DNA from: Bordetella parapertussis
GTDB taxonomy: Bacteria; Pseudomonadota; Gammaproteobacteria; Burkholderiales; Burkholderiaceae_B
NCBI GenBank assembly: GCA_945868195.1
Contig: CAMBLP010000049.1
Coordinates: 1 to 13,524 of the forward strand
DNA length: 13,524 bases
Direction: 5' to 3'
Shown here: one piece after another, positions 6,665 to 13,524 of the stretch
How the letters are laid out: each line of letters begins with the position of its first letter
Position numbering within the stretch: the first letter of the stretch is position 1
Made by a program: the position numbers and the translations under genes
Notes under the pieces: model-generated
Databases searched by the model: none
What the model was told of the DNA's origin: nothing
Seen by the model: only the letters and a program-made list of their open reading frames with translations

Positions 6665-7969
6665 ATGCAATTTTCTTTCGCTCGCACCGCGGTCGCTGCC
6701 GCCCTTATTGCCCTGCTCGCACCGATCGGCGCTCAGGCAGAAACGATCTCCGTCGTCACCTCTTTTCCTAAAGAACTCACTGCTGCTTATAAAAAGGCAT
6801 ACGAGGCGAAATACCCCAATGACAAAGTCGAGATTCTGAACAAAAACACCTCCGCTGGCATTGCATACGTCAGAGAACAAGCTGCTGGTTCGCGGCCAGA
6901 GATTTTCTGGGCCTCGGCACCTGATGCTTTTGAGGTGCTCTCTGGGCAAAAATTACTGGTCAACATTGGTCCCGGCAATCCTGACATTCCTGCCAAAGTT
7001 GGCAACTATCCCGTCAATGACCCAAAAGGCTTTTACCGCGGCCAAGCTCTAGCGGGCTACGGCATGATGTGGAACACCCGCTACATGAAGGCCAACAAAC
7101 TGCCCGCCCCAAAAGAATGGGCTGATTTGGTCAAACCTGTTTACTTCAGTCATCTCGCCATTTCGAGCCCCTCCCGCTCTGGCACGACCCATCTCACCGT
7201 TGAAACCATTTTGCAAGGCGAAGGCTGGACTAAAGGCTGGGAACAAGTTTTGATGATCGGCGGCAACTGCGCCGCAATCACCGAACGTAGCTTTGGCGTG
7301 CCGGACGGTGTATCTAATGGCCAGTTCGGTATCGGTCTGGTGATCGACTTCTTCGGACTTGCCGCCAAAAATTCCGGTATGCCTGTCGATTTTGTTTATC
7401 CTTCTGTGACCTCGATTGTTCCCGCTAACATTGCCTTGATCCAAGGCGCCAAGTCCCCCGAAGCCGGCAAACGCTTCATTGAATTTACGCTGTCTGAGGA
7501 GGGGCAAAAATTACTTCTTCAGAAAGAAATCAGTCGCCTGCCAGTGCTGCCAGCTATTTACAAGCAAGCGCCTGCTAACTACCCCAATCCTTTCAGTGGC
7601 AAGATCCAAGCAAAAGTTAACTTTGATTCGCAGCTCTCTGAGTCTCGCTACCTAGTGGTGCGTTCACTGTTTGATCAAATGATCACCTTCCGCCACAAAG
7701 AGCTTGTCGCCGCGACCAAAGCGATCCAAGACGCTGAAAAACGTCTTGCCGGTCGTCCTAGCGCCCAGCTCGACGAAGCGCGCAAACTCGCGTTTTCTCC
7801 AGCGGTTGATGAAACGCAAATCAAAGACCCACAACTACTCGCCTTGTTTAAAGCTAAAAAAGCAGATGCCGATGCCACGCGCGCTAAAGCCAAGATTGAA
7901 GAAGAATGGGCGAGCCGAGCGAAAGCCAATTACGCTCGTGCCATCACACTCGCCAACTCGGCGAAATAA
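6665..7969 (+). CDS. ABC transporter periplasmic substrate-binding protein, PgtC/AfuA-like
   Basis: A 434-residue exported protein with a signal peptide cleaved after GAQA (residue 25). The start follows GAGG with good spacing. The mature part is a family 1/Fe(III)-type two-lobed binder: TISVVTSFPKEL at the N-terminus, SSPSRSGTTHLTVE (167-180), GGNCAAITERSFGV (199-212), GIGLVIDFFGLAAK (222-235) and a C-lobe segment EFTLSEEGQKLL. SRSGT-H and IDFF resemble the phosphoglycerate/hexose-phosphate binders PgtC and AfuA. At the place where FbpA-type iron binders have an adjacent Tyr pair, this protein reads Asp-Phe-Phe (228-230). A phosphorylated organic acid or sugar is therefore a reasonable guess, but the ligand is unproven. 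Residues about 345-434 form an unusual Ala/Lys/Glu-rich, probably helical, C-terminal extension. It is the first gene of the operon and is followed by an intrinsic terminator before the permease. Confidence 0.9.
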   Translation: MQFSFARTAVAAALIALLAPIGAQAETISVVTSFPKELTAAYKKAYEAKYPNDKVEILNKNTSAGIAYVREQAAGSRPEIFWASAPDAFEVLSGQKLLVNIGPGNPDIPAKVGNYPVNDPKGFYRGQALAGYGMMWNTRYMKANKLPAPKEWADLVKPVYFSHLAISSPSRSGTTHLTVETILQGEGWTKGWEQVLMIGGNCAAITERSFGVPDGVSNGQFGIGLVIDFFGLAAKNSGMPVDFVYPSVTSIVPANIALIQGAKSPEAGKRFIEFTLSEEGQKLLLQKEISRLPVLPAIYKQAPANYPNPFSGKIQAKVNFDSQLSESRYLVVRSLFDQMITFRHKELVAATKAIQDAEKRLAGRPSAQLDEARKLAFSPAVDETQIKDPQLLALFKAKKADADATRAKAKIEEEWASRAKANYARAITLANSAK

Positions 7970-7976
7970 GTCAGAC

Positions 7977-7997
7977 AAGGCCCTTCGGGGCCTTTTT
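7977..7997 (+). terminator. Intrinsic terminator/attenuator between the binding protein and the permease
   Basis: A 7-bp stem AAGGCCC/GGGCCTT closed by a TTCG tetraloop is followed by T residues to 7997. It starts seven nt after the binding-protein stop codon and ends eight nt before the permease start codon. Partial read-through would give more binding protein than membrane components, a common arrangement in ABC import operons. Confidence 0.85.
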
Positions 7998-8005
7998 AAA
8001 GGTGC

Positions 8006-9700
8006 ATGACAACCGTGAAGCGTAATCACCCCGGTCTGATCGCGATCGCAATCGCGATCGCCCTCTTTTTGTTTGTCTTTTTAATTGGTCCGATTCTGAC
8101 CGTCGTCTACACGGCCTTCAGCGATGGCCATGGCGGCTTCACGCTGACGCACTTTTTAGCATTCGCCGAAATCTCGCTGATGCGGGAGTCCTTTGCGAAC
8201 AGTCTTTTCGTCGCCGGTATGACTGTTATCTGGACCACCATTATCGCCATACCGCTCGCCTATCTGACCATGCGGTTTCAGTTTCGTGGTGCGGTCCTGA
8301 TTCAAACGCTTGGCGTCTTGCCCTTAGTCATGCCTGCCTTCGTGGGCGCTGCCGCCTTACAACTGATTTTTGGTCGCTCTGGCGCGGTCAACCTGATCCT
8401 CATGGACAATTTCGGCTTCAGTATTCCTGTCATGGAAGGCTTGAGCGGCATTATTTTTGTCGAGACGCTTCACTATTTTCCATTTATTTTGCTCAATCTT
8501 TCCGCCTCGCTTGCGACGATTGATTCTTCGATGGAAGAAGCAGGTCAGAACTTGGGAGCCTCAGGCTGGCGTCTGTTTAGAAAGGTTATTTTCCCACTTG
8601 CGCTCCCCGGCTATATCGCAGGCGCTTCCCTAGTATTCATCAAAGTGTTTGACGACCTGGGTACCCCGCTCGTCCTGAACGTCACCAATATGTTGGCGCC
8701 ACAAGCCTATCTGCGCGTGACGTCGATCGGTATCGAAGACCCCATTGGCTATGTGATCTGCGTCATCTTGGTTTTATTTTCGATCGCAGCCATGGCGGGT
8801 TCCTGGTGGTTTGTTAAACGTCGCGATTACGCGCTGGTATCGCGTGGCGGTGCGCAAGCCCCAAAACGCAAACTCACTAGCTGGCAAACGGCCTTGGCTT
8901 ACGGTTGGATCTTCGGCATTCTGATGCTGGTGCTGTCCCCTCACCTCGGTATTTTGTTGATGTCACTTTTTAAAGTGTGGAGTTTTAGCGTTCTGCCAGA
9001 GCAATTCACGCTCGTCCATTACGCCACAATCTTTACCGACGCAAAACAGATGATCTGGAACACTATTCTGTATTGTGGACTAGCGGCCTTTATCGACATC
9101 ATCATCGGTGGCGCCATCGCCTACATTGTGATCCGCACAACGATTCCTGGTCGTCAAATCCTGGATCATCTCGTGACCGTTGCGTTGGCCATGCCTGGCC
9201 TTGTGCTCGGTATCGGTTATCTCCGCGCATTTCGCGGGATCGAGTTACCTTTTGGCGCAGGAGCACTCACTGCGAGCTGGGTGATTTTTGTCATTGCTTA
9301 CTCTGTGCGAAGACTACCCTACGCGCTTCGCTCCTGTATGGCCGCACTGACTCAAGTGCACCCTGCTCTCGAAGAGGCCGCTGAAAACGTCGGCGCGGGT
9401 CGCTGGCGCACGATTCGTAAAATCGTCATCCCATTAATGATGGGAGGTCTTCTCGCAGGCTTTGTGACCAGCTTTATCACTGCCGCGGCTGAGATATCAG
9501 AAACGATCTTGCTCACAAGCAGGGAAAGCTTAGCCCCGATGTCTTATGGCATCTACTTGTATTTTCAGTCGATCGCGGGGCGCGGTCCAGGCGCCGCGCT
9601 GAGTGTGGTTGCTATATCGATCGTCGCGCTCGGCACTTACATCACGCATCGCTTGGCAGCAACCGCCACGCCCCACCAAAACGTTGGAAATCGAACATGA
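8006..9700 (+). CDS. ABC transporter permease, two fused membrane domains (FbpB/AfuB type)
   Basis: A 564-residue inner-membrane protein with two homologous permease halves in one chain, as in the iron(III)/hexose-phosphate/2-aminoethylphosphonate importer group. Each half has its own EAA loop that docks the ATPase: EEAGQNLGASGWRLFRKVIFP at 177-197 and EEAAENVGAGRWRTIRKIVIP at 456-476. About twelve membrane helices are expected, with a polar linker near residues 271-292 between the halves. The ATG at 8006 sits just behind the terminator hairpin, with AAAGG as a short ribosome binding site. The stop codon overlaps the ATPase start by four bases (ATGA), indicating translational coupling. Two GCGATCGC octamers lie in the first 20 codons. 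Confidence 0.94.
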   Translation: MTTVKRNHPGLIAIAIAIALFLFVFLIGPILTVVYTAFSDGHGGFTLTHFLAFAEISLMRESFANSLFVAGMTVIWTTIIAIPLAYLTMRFQFRGAVLIQTLGVLPLVMPAFVGAAALQLIFGRSGAVNLILMDNFGFSIPVMEGLSGIIFVETLHYFPFILLNLSASLATIDSSMEEAGQNLGASGWRLFRKVIFPLALPGYIAGASLVFIKVFDDLGTPLVLNVTNMLAPQAYLRVTSIGIEDPIGYVICVILVLFSIAAMAGSWWFVKRRDYALVSRGGAQAPKRKLTSWQTALAYGWIFGILMLVLSPHLGILLMSLFKVWSFSVLPEQFTLVHYATIFTDAKQMIWNTILYCGLAAFIDIIIGGAIAYIVIRTTIPGRQILDHLVTVALAMPGLVLGIGYLRAFRGIELPFGAGALTASWVIFVIAYSVRRLPYALRSCMAALTQVHPALEEAAENVGAGRWRTIRKIVIPLMMGGLLAGFVTSFITAAAEISETILLTSRESLAPMSYGIYLYFQSIAGRGPGAALSVVAISIVALGTYITHRLAATATPHQNVGNRT

Positions 9701-10776
9701 AATCGGTTGGTATCGAGATAAAAAATATCGCGTTGTCGTTTGGCTCTACCGCGGTACTCAAAGACATCACTCTGACGATTCAACCGGGTGAGTTCTTTGC
9801 GCTGCTTGGCCCGTCAGGTTCAGGCAAATCCACGCTTTTGCGTTTGATCGCAGGTTTCAATCAACACCAACGTGGCGAGCTACTAATCGATGGGAAAGAT
9901 GTGACGGGCACGCAACCATGGTTGCGTAACGTTGGCATGGTGTTTCAAAACTACGCACTGTGGCCCCATATGACTGTGGCTCAAAACGTTGCGTTTGGCC
10001 TAGAAGCGCGCAAACTTCCTAGCGCCGAGATCCGTACTAAAGTCGCCAGCGCGCTAGAACTCGTCGATATGGGTGAGCTCGCCAATCGTCGGCCAGGTCA
10101 ACTTTCAGGTGGTCAACAACAGCGTGTGGCGATCGCGAGAACACTCGCGATCGAACCGCAGGTTTTGCTGCTTGACGAACCTCTTTCAAACCTCGATGCC
10201 AAACTTCGCACGCAGACACGCCAGGAGCTTGTTCAGTTGCAGCGCCGTCTTGGCATTACCACTATCTTTGTCACGCACGATCAAGAAGAGGCGCTGACAA
10301 CCTGTCATCGCATCGCCGTCATGGATCAAGGCGTAATTCAACAAGTGGGTTCGCCAATGGAGCTGTTTGATTTTCCGGTTAATCGCTTTGTCGCCCAATT
10401 TGTAGGCTCTGTCAATCTGTTTGCCGGTCGATTCATCACCGAAGGCGATCATCTACGGTTTGACTCTGCGACTCTCGGGATGCTGACACTACCAAAAGGA
10501 CTTGAACTGCAAAGCACCGAAATGGATTTGGCTTTCCGACCACATGCGGTACGTTTTGTCGAAAATGCTGAAACTGATTTACACAATAACCTCGCACTGA
10601 AAGGCGAGATTGTTGATTCGGAGTTTTTAGGGGAATTCATTCGCTACGAGGTGCGCGTCGGTCAAGCAATGGTCAAAGCAGACATTCCTCACGCGCGTGG
10701 AGCATCACCTCTGCAAATAGGTGCTCAGATTCATTTGCGTATCCCCTCTCAAGAACTTAGATTTGTCACCGCTTAA
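9697..10776 (+). CDS. ABC transporter ATP-binding protein (FbpC/AfuC/PotA-like)
   Basis: A 359-residue cytoplasmic ATPase that powers the importer encoded just upstream. All catalytic motifs are intact: Walker A GPSGSGKST (38-46), Q-loop Gln84 in VFQNYALWP, signature LSGGQQQR (136-143), Walker B VLLLDEP (156-162), D-loop SNLD (164-167) and H-loop His194 in VTHDQEEA. Residues from about 240 onward form the MalK/PotA-like regulatory (TOBE) region with FRPHAVRF. Start and stop codons overlap with the permease (ATGA). The class covers Fe(III), polyamine and organophosphate importers, so the ATPase does not decide the substrate. A perfect 10-bp inverted repeat with a 4-nt loop (10130-10153) lies inside the coding sequence just after the signature motif. 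Confidence 0.95.
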   Translation: MKSVGIEIKNIALSFGSTAVLKDITLTIQPGEFFALLGPSGSGKSTLLRLIAGFNQHQRGELLIDGKDVTGTQPWLRNVGMVFQNYALWPHMTVAQNVAFGLEARKLPSAEIRTKVASALELVDMGELANRRPGQLSGGQQQRVAIARTLAIEPQVLLLDEPLSNLDAKLRTQTRQELVQLQRRLGITTIFVTHDQEEALTTCHRIAVMDQGVIQQVGSPMELFDFPVNRFVAQFVGSVNLFAGRFITEGDHLRFDSATLGMLTLPKGLELQSTEMDLAFRPHAVRFVENAETDLHNNLALKGEIVDSEFLGEFIRYEVRVGQAMVKADIPHARGASPLQIGAQIHLRIPSQELRFVTA

Positions 10777-10798
10777 ACTACCAACAGGATACCTAGCT

Positions 10799-11665
10799 AT
10801 GCACGCACGTCGATCTAAACTGAACACCATACCCGCTCTCTTGCTGACATTCGTTTTAATCGGTTGCGGGACAGCGGCACCTGTCGCCAATGAATACAAA
10901 CCCACCATTGCTCAAGAAGGCAAAGATGTCATCTGGATACCGACACCGACAGACCTTGCAGAGCGCATGCTTAAGAGTGCAAACGTCACGAAAAGTGACC
11001 TCGTCTACGATCTGGGCGCAGGGGATGGAAAAATCGCGATCCTAGCGGCAACGCAATTTAACGCAAACTCCATCGGTATTGAGTTCAACCCCGACATGGC
11101 TGAATACGCGAGAAAAAATGTTCAGCGTGCTGGCGTATCCAACAAGGTCAGCATCATCACTGGAGACATCTTCAAAGAAGATTTTTCCAAGGCCACCGTT
11201 GTAACGCTCTATCTCCTACCTGCGCTCAACATCAAGCTGAGACCCACTATTCTTGAGATGAAACCCGGGACACGTGTGGTCTCCAATACCTTCACGATGG
11301 GCAACTGGACGGCCGATCAGACTGTGCAAAGCGATACCGGTCATATGGGTTATCTCTGGATCGTGCCCGCCAGAGTTGAAGGTAGCTGGGCAATCAATGG
11401 TCTACCAGGTTTATCAAACAGCCATTCTTTGCGTTTGAGCATCTGGCAGCAATATCAAGAAATCACAGGTACGCTTGAAGTCCCAGGTAGGACGAACAGC
11501 ATCTCGATTAAGGGACGACTGAACGGCGATCAAATTAGCTTTGAATACCAAGATCAAACGGGTGAACTGAGAACCATTGTTGGCAGCGTTGACAACAATT
11601 GGATCAAAGGATCCTTGAAAGGCAATACCTCCATCGTCATTTCAGCTAAAAAACTTCTTAAATAG
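10799..11665 (+). CDS. Lipoprotein-type class I SAM-dependent methyltransferase with C-terminal beta domain
   Basis: A 288-residue protein. The ATG at 10799 is chosen over the upstream in-frame ATG at 10721 because it follows AGGA and starts a good lipoprotein signal: basic MHARRSK, a hydrophobic stretch and the lipobox LIGC with Cys23 as the predicted lipidated residue. Gly follows the Cys, so there is no Asp retention signal and outer-membrane sorting would be expected. Residues 40-190 form a Rossmann methyltransferase: motif I VYDLGAGDGKI (69-79), acidic strand-2 end GIEFNPDM (93-100, Glu95), TGDIFKEDF (121-129), then VVTLYLL (134-140) and KPGTRVVS (155-162). This resembles bacterial relatives of the FAM173/ATPSc-KMT lysine methyltransferases. 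Residues about 193-288 look like a beta-rich domain not assigned to a family. The gene starts 22 nt after the ATPase, so it is probably co-transcribed with the ABC operon. The target is unknown. Confidence 0.85.
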   Translation: MHARRSKLNTIPALLLTFVLIGCGTAAPVANEYKPTIAQEGKDVIWIPTPTDLAERMLKSANVTKSDLVYDLGAGDGKIAILAATQFNANSIGIEFNPDMAEYARKNVQRAGVSNKVSIITGDIFKEDFSKATVVTLYLLPALNIKLRPTILEMKPGTRVVSNTFTMGNWTADQTVQSDTGHMGYLWIVPARVEGSWAINGLPGLSNSHSLRLSIWQQYQEITGTLEVPGRTNSISIKGRLNGDQISFEYQDQTGELRTIVGSVDNNWIKGSLKGNTSIVISAKKLLK

Positions 11666-11686
11666 CGCTTCATCCTCCCGTATACT
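11658..11686 (+). promoter_or_regulatory. Weak candidate promoter for the third Bug gene
   Basis: TATACT (11681-11686) is a good -10 box. With a 17-nt spacer its -35 would be TTAAAT (11658-11663), which matches only three of six consensus bases and overlaps the end of the methyltransferase gene. No terminator separates the two genes, so read-through is an alternative. Confidence 0.3.
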
Positions 11687-11748
11687 CAAAATCGGTTAAT
11701 TAAATATTTATACGCTTTTCAAACAAATCAGACACTTAGGAGATCCTT

Positions 11749-12735
11749 TTGATCAACGCCAAACTTAAACGCTACGCTTCGGCCTTCACACTCGGTATGC
11801 TTTCTGTGGGCGCAACCCTTTCCGCCCAGGCACAAACAGCCGCTAATTATCCAGACCGTCCCGTCAAAATCATGGTGGGTTTCACCGCTGGCGGTACGAC
11901 AGACGTCATCGCACGCGCAATTGCCAACGAATTACCCAGCCGCATGAAAGGCGCCAATTTCATCGTTGAAAATAAACCCGGTGCGGGCGGCAATATTGGA
12001 ACTGCTGATACTGTCAAAGCGGTTCCCGATGGTTACAGCATTTTGATGGCCTCAGTCGGTCCCTTGACGATTAACCCCTCCTTGCAAAAACTAGCCTACG
12101 ATCCACTCAAGGACTTAATGCCAATTATTTTGGTCGCCGACGTCCCGAACGTGTTGGTTGTGAATCCTGCAAAAGGAATCAAAAACTTTAAGGATTTTGA
12201 AGCCTGGGTCAAAGCTAACCCTGGCAAGCTAAATTACGCCTCGACAGGTGTCGGTACGTCCGCACATTTGTCGAGCTTTATGTTGATGCAGCGTATGGGG
12301 GTCGAAGCACAACATATCCCTTACAAAGGTGCCGAAGCATTGAATGATTTGCTAGCGGGACGCACGGACTTTATGTTTGCAACAATTCCTTCGGTGATTA
12401 CAGCCATCAAGGCCGGCAAACTGATCCCGATCGCCGTATCCAGCCTAGAGCGTTCACGGTCCATGCCCGACGTTCCAACGATCGCCGAGAGTGGTTTTCC
12501 TGGCTACTCCTCGGGGTCTTGGTTTGGCCTACTGGCACCCAAAGGCACTCCTCAGGCAATCATTGACAAGCTGAACAAAGAAGTCAACGCCATCATGCCC
12601 AACCTTGAACAGCGTTTTATTGTTGCGGGTGCGGATCCCGTTGGCAAGACACCTGCGCACTTCGCAGAGTTCATGGCTAAGGAAACCGCTAAATGGAAGA
12701 AAGTGGTCGAGGACTCCAACGCAGCAAAAAAGTAA
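11749..12735 (+). CDS. Bug-family periplasmic solute-binding protein with a TTG start
   Basis: A 328-residue Bug/TctC-type binder. The start is TTG at 11749, supported by AGGAG six nt upstream and by a signal peptide that begins there (MINAKLKRYASAF, hydrophobic core, cleavage after AQA at about residue 28). Family motifs are YPDRPVKIMVGFTAGGTTDV (34-53), ENKPGAGGNIG (74-84), VPDGYSILM (92-100), IPYKGAEALNDLLAGRTDF near 188-206 and APKGTPQAII near 264. As with the other two Bug genes, no TctA/TctB partner is in the window and the ligand is unknown. It lies between two copies of the lipoprotein methyltransferase and ends at a strong terminator. Confidence 0.95.
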   Translation: MINAKLKRYASAFTLGMLSVGATLSAQAQTAANYPDRPVKIMVGFTAGGTTDVIARAIANELPSRMKGANFIVENKPGAGGNIGTADTVKAVPDGYSILMASVGPLTINPSLQKLAYDPLKDLMPIILVADVPNVLVVNPAKGIKNFKDFEAWVKANPGKLNYASTGVGTSAHLSSFMLMQRMGVEAQHIPYKGAEALNDLLAGRTDFMFATIPSVITAIKAGKLIPIAVSSLERSRSMPDVPTIAESGFPGYSSGSWFGLLAPKGTPQAIIDKLNKEVNAIMPNLEQRFIVAGADPVGKTPAHFAEFMAKETAKWKKVVEDSNAAKK

Positions 12736-12766
12736 ATATTTAGCTGTTTAACTCGCCTCATCTATC

Positions 12767-12804
12767 AAACAGGCATCCCCACAAACAGGGATGCCTGTTT
12801 TTTT
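12767..12804 (+). terminator. Rho-independent terminator after the third Bug gene
   Basis: A perfect 13-bp stem AAACAGGCATCCC (12767-12779) pairs with 12788-12800 around an 8-nt loop and ends in seven T residues (12798-12804). It lies 31 nt past the Bug stop codon and separates that gene from the second methyltransferase. Confidence 0.93.
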
Positions 12805-12883
12805 AATCAATTTTTAAATGATCGCCTTGTTTAATAAGCCACTCCTGAGACCCCTCACGCACTTACCCTTTCGAGGAGTAGGT

Positions 12884-13524
12884 ATGATCACTGCGGTAAT
12901 GATGAGCCTTGTCGCAGGATGCACCACGCAACATGCTGACACAGATCAGTATCAACCCCTCATGGCTCAACGCGGCAAAGATGTGATGTGGATGCCGACT
13001 CCAAACGCGATCGTGACAAACATGTTAGAAACGGCTCGAGTCACCTCGGTCGATCTCGTCTACGACCTGGGTTCAGGCGATGGAAAAATACCGATCGAAG
13101 CGGCGCGTCGCTATGGCGCTAGAGCTGTTGGGATTGAATACAACCCGGATATGGCTGCACTTGCGAGGCGAAACGCTCAACAAGCGGACGTTAGCGATCG
13201 AGTGACGATCGTGACGGGTGATATTTTCAAGGAAGACTTTTCAAACGCGACTGTTGTCACACTTTATCTCCTGACTGATCTTAATATCAAACTTAAGCCA
13301 ACTCTGCTGAAGATGAAGCCCGGCACACGCATTGTCTCCCACACTTTTGCGATGGGCGGATGGACCCCGGATGAAGTCGTTATGACCAACGGTGAGTCCT
13401 CTGGATACTTTTGGATTATTCCCGCAAAAGTCGAAGGTAAATGGTCAGTAACAGGACTTCCCGGTTTTGAAAATGCGCGATTAAATATTATTCAAAAGAA
13501 TCAAAAATTCGATGCACAGTTAAC
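12884..13524 (+). CDS. Second lipoprotein-type SAM-dependent methyltransferase (3' end outside the window)
   Basis: The frame is open to the window edge: 213 codons from the ATG at 12884, which follows GAGGAGTAGGT, an excellent ribosome binding site. It is a paralogue of the 10799-11665 protein. Over the 144 aligned residues from YQPLMAQ to PDEVV I count about 93 identities (65%). Motif I is VYDLGSGDGKI, followed by GIEYNPDM, TGDIFKEDF and VVTLYLL. The lipobox VAGC is present, but from this start the signal is only 12 residues with no Lys or Arg. An in-frame ATG at 12818 lacks a ribosome binding site but would supply a basic region (MIALFNKPLLRPLTHLPFRG) and a more normal lipoprotein signal. 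The terminator at 12767-12804 means it needs its own promoter. The C-terminal beta region is cut off by the window. Confidence 0.85.
   Translation, partial: MITAVMMSLVAGCTTQHADTDQYQPLMAQRGKDVMWMPTPNAIVTNMLETARVTSVDLVYDLGSGDGKIPIEAARRYGARAVGIEYNPDMAALARRNAQQADVSDRVTIVTGDIFKEDFSNATVVTLYLLTDLNIKLKPTLLKMKPGTRIVSHTFAMGGWTPDEVVMTNGESSGYFWIIPAKVEGKWSVTGLPGFENARLNIIQKNQKFDAQL

Noticed and set aside
6629..6949. 106-codon minus-strand frame over the start of the ABC binding-protein gene
   Set aside because: It is a shadow of the signal-peptide region on the opposite strand, with no ribosome binding site or domain.
7049..7507. 152-codon open frame on the minus strand inside the ABC binding-protein gene
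   Set aside because: It is antisense to a well-supported gene, has no ribosome binding site or recognisable domain, and its composition mirrors the coding strand.
10721..10798. Upstream start for the first lipoprotein methyltransferase
   Set aside because: It lies inside the ATPase coding region in another frame and would push the lipoprotein signal away from the N-terminus.

Overview
The window looks like chromosomal DNA of a betaproteobacterium of the order Burkholderiales, most likely the Alcaligenaceae/Burkholderiaceae side. The main reason is three separate Bug-type (tripartite tricarboxylate transporter family) periplasmic binding proteins in 13.5 kb, an expansion typical of that group. 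G+C is about half by eye. I see no tRNA, rRNA, CRISPR array, insertion sequence or phage gene, so this reads as ordinary metabolic and transport chromosome with some unusual details. The species cannot be named from the sequence.

Left block (1-2605, minus strand): two Bug binding proteins (1628-2605 and 535-1515) are followed by the 5' part of a membrane transporter (1-425) that leaves the window. The 535-1515 gene has its own near-consensus sigma-70 promoter and a strong terminator. A 99-bp divergent promoter region with an 18-bp palindrome separates this block from a plus-strand pair: an acyl-CoA synthetase (2705-4297) and a MesD-type core methionine synthase (4379-5404).

Middle (5405-6488): mesD and a minus-strand MscS-type mechanosensitive channel converge. 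The 259-bp gap between them holds two nearly identical 39-nt hairpins in opposite orientation, each placed to terminate one of the two genes.

Right block (6665-13524, plus strand): an ABC import operon consists of a periplasmic binding protein, an intrinsic terminator, a two-domain fused permease, an overlapping ATPase and, 22 nt later, a lipoprotein-type SAM-dependent methyltransferase. Then come a third Bug protein with a TTG start, a strong terminator and a second, 3'-truncated copy of the lipoprotein methyltransferase. The binding protein resembles the PgtC/AfuA organophosphate group more than classical iron binders. The two methyltransferase copies bracketing the Bug gene are the least explained part of the window: they carry a complete SAM-binding motif behind a lipobox, so they are predicted to sit outside the cytoplasm, where SAM is not normally available.
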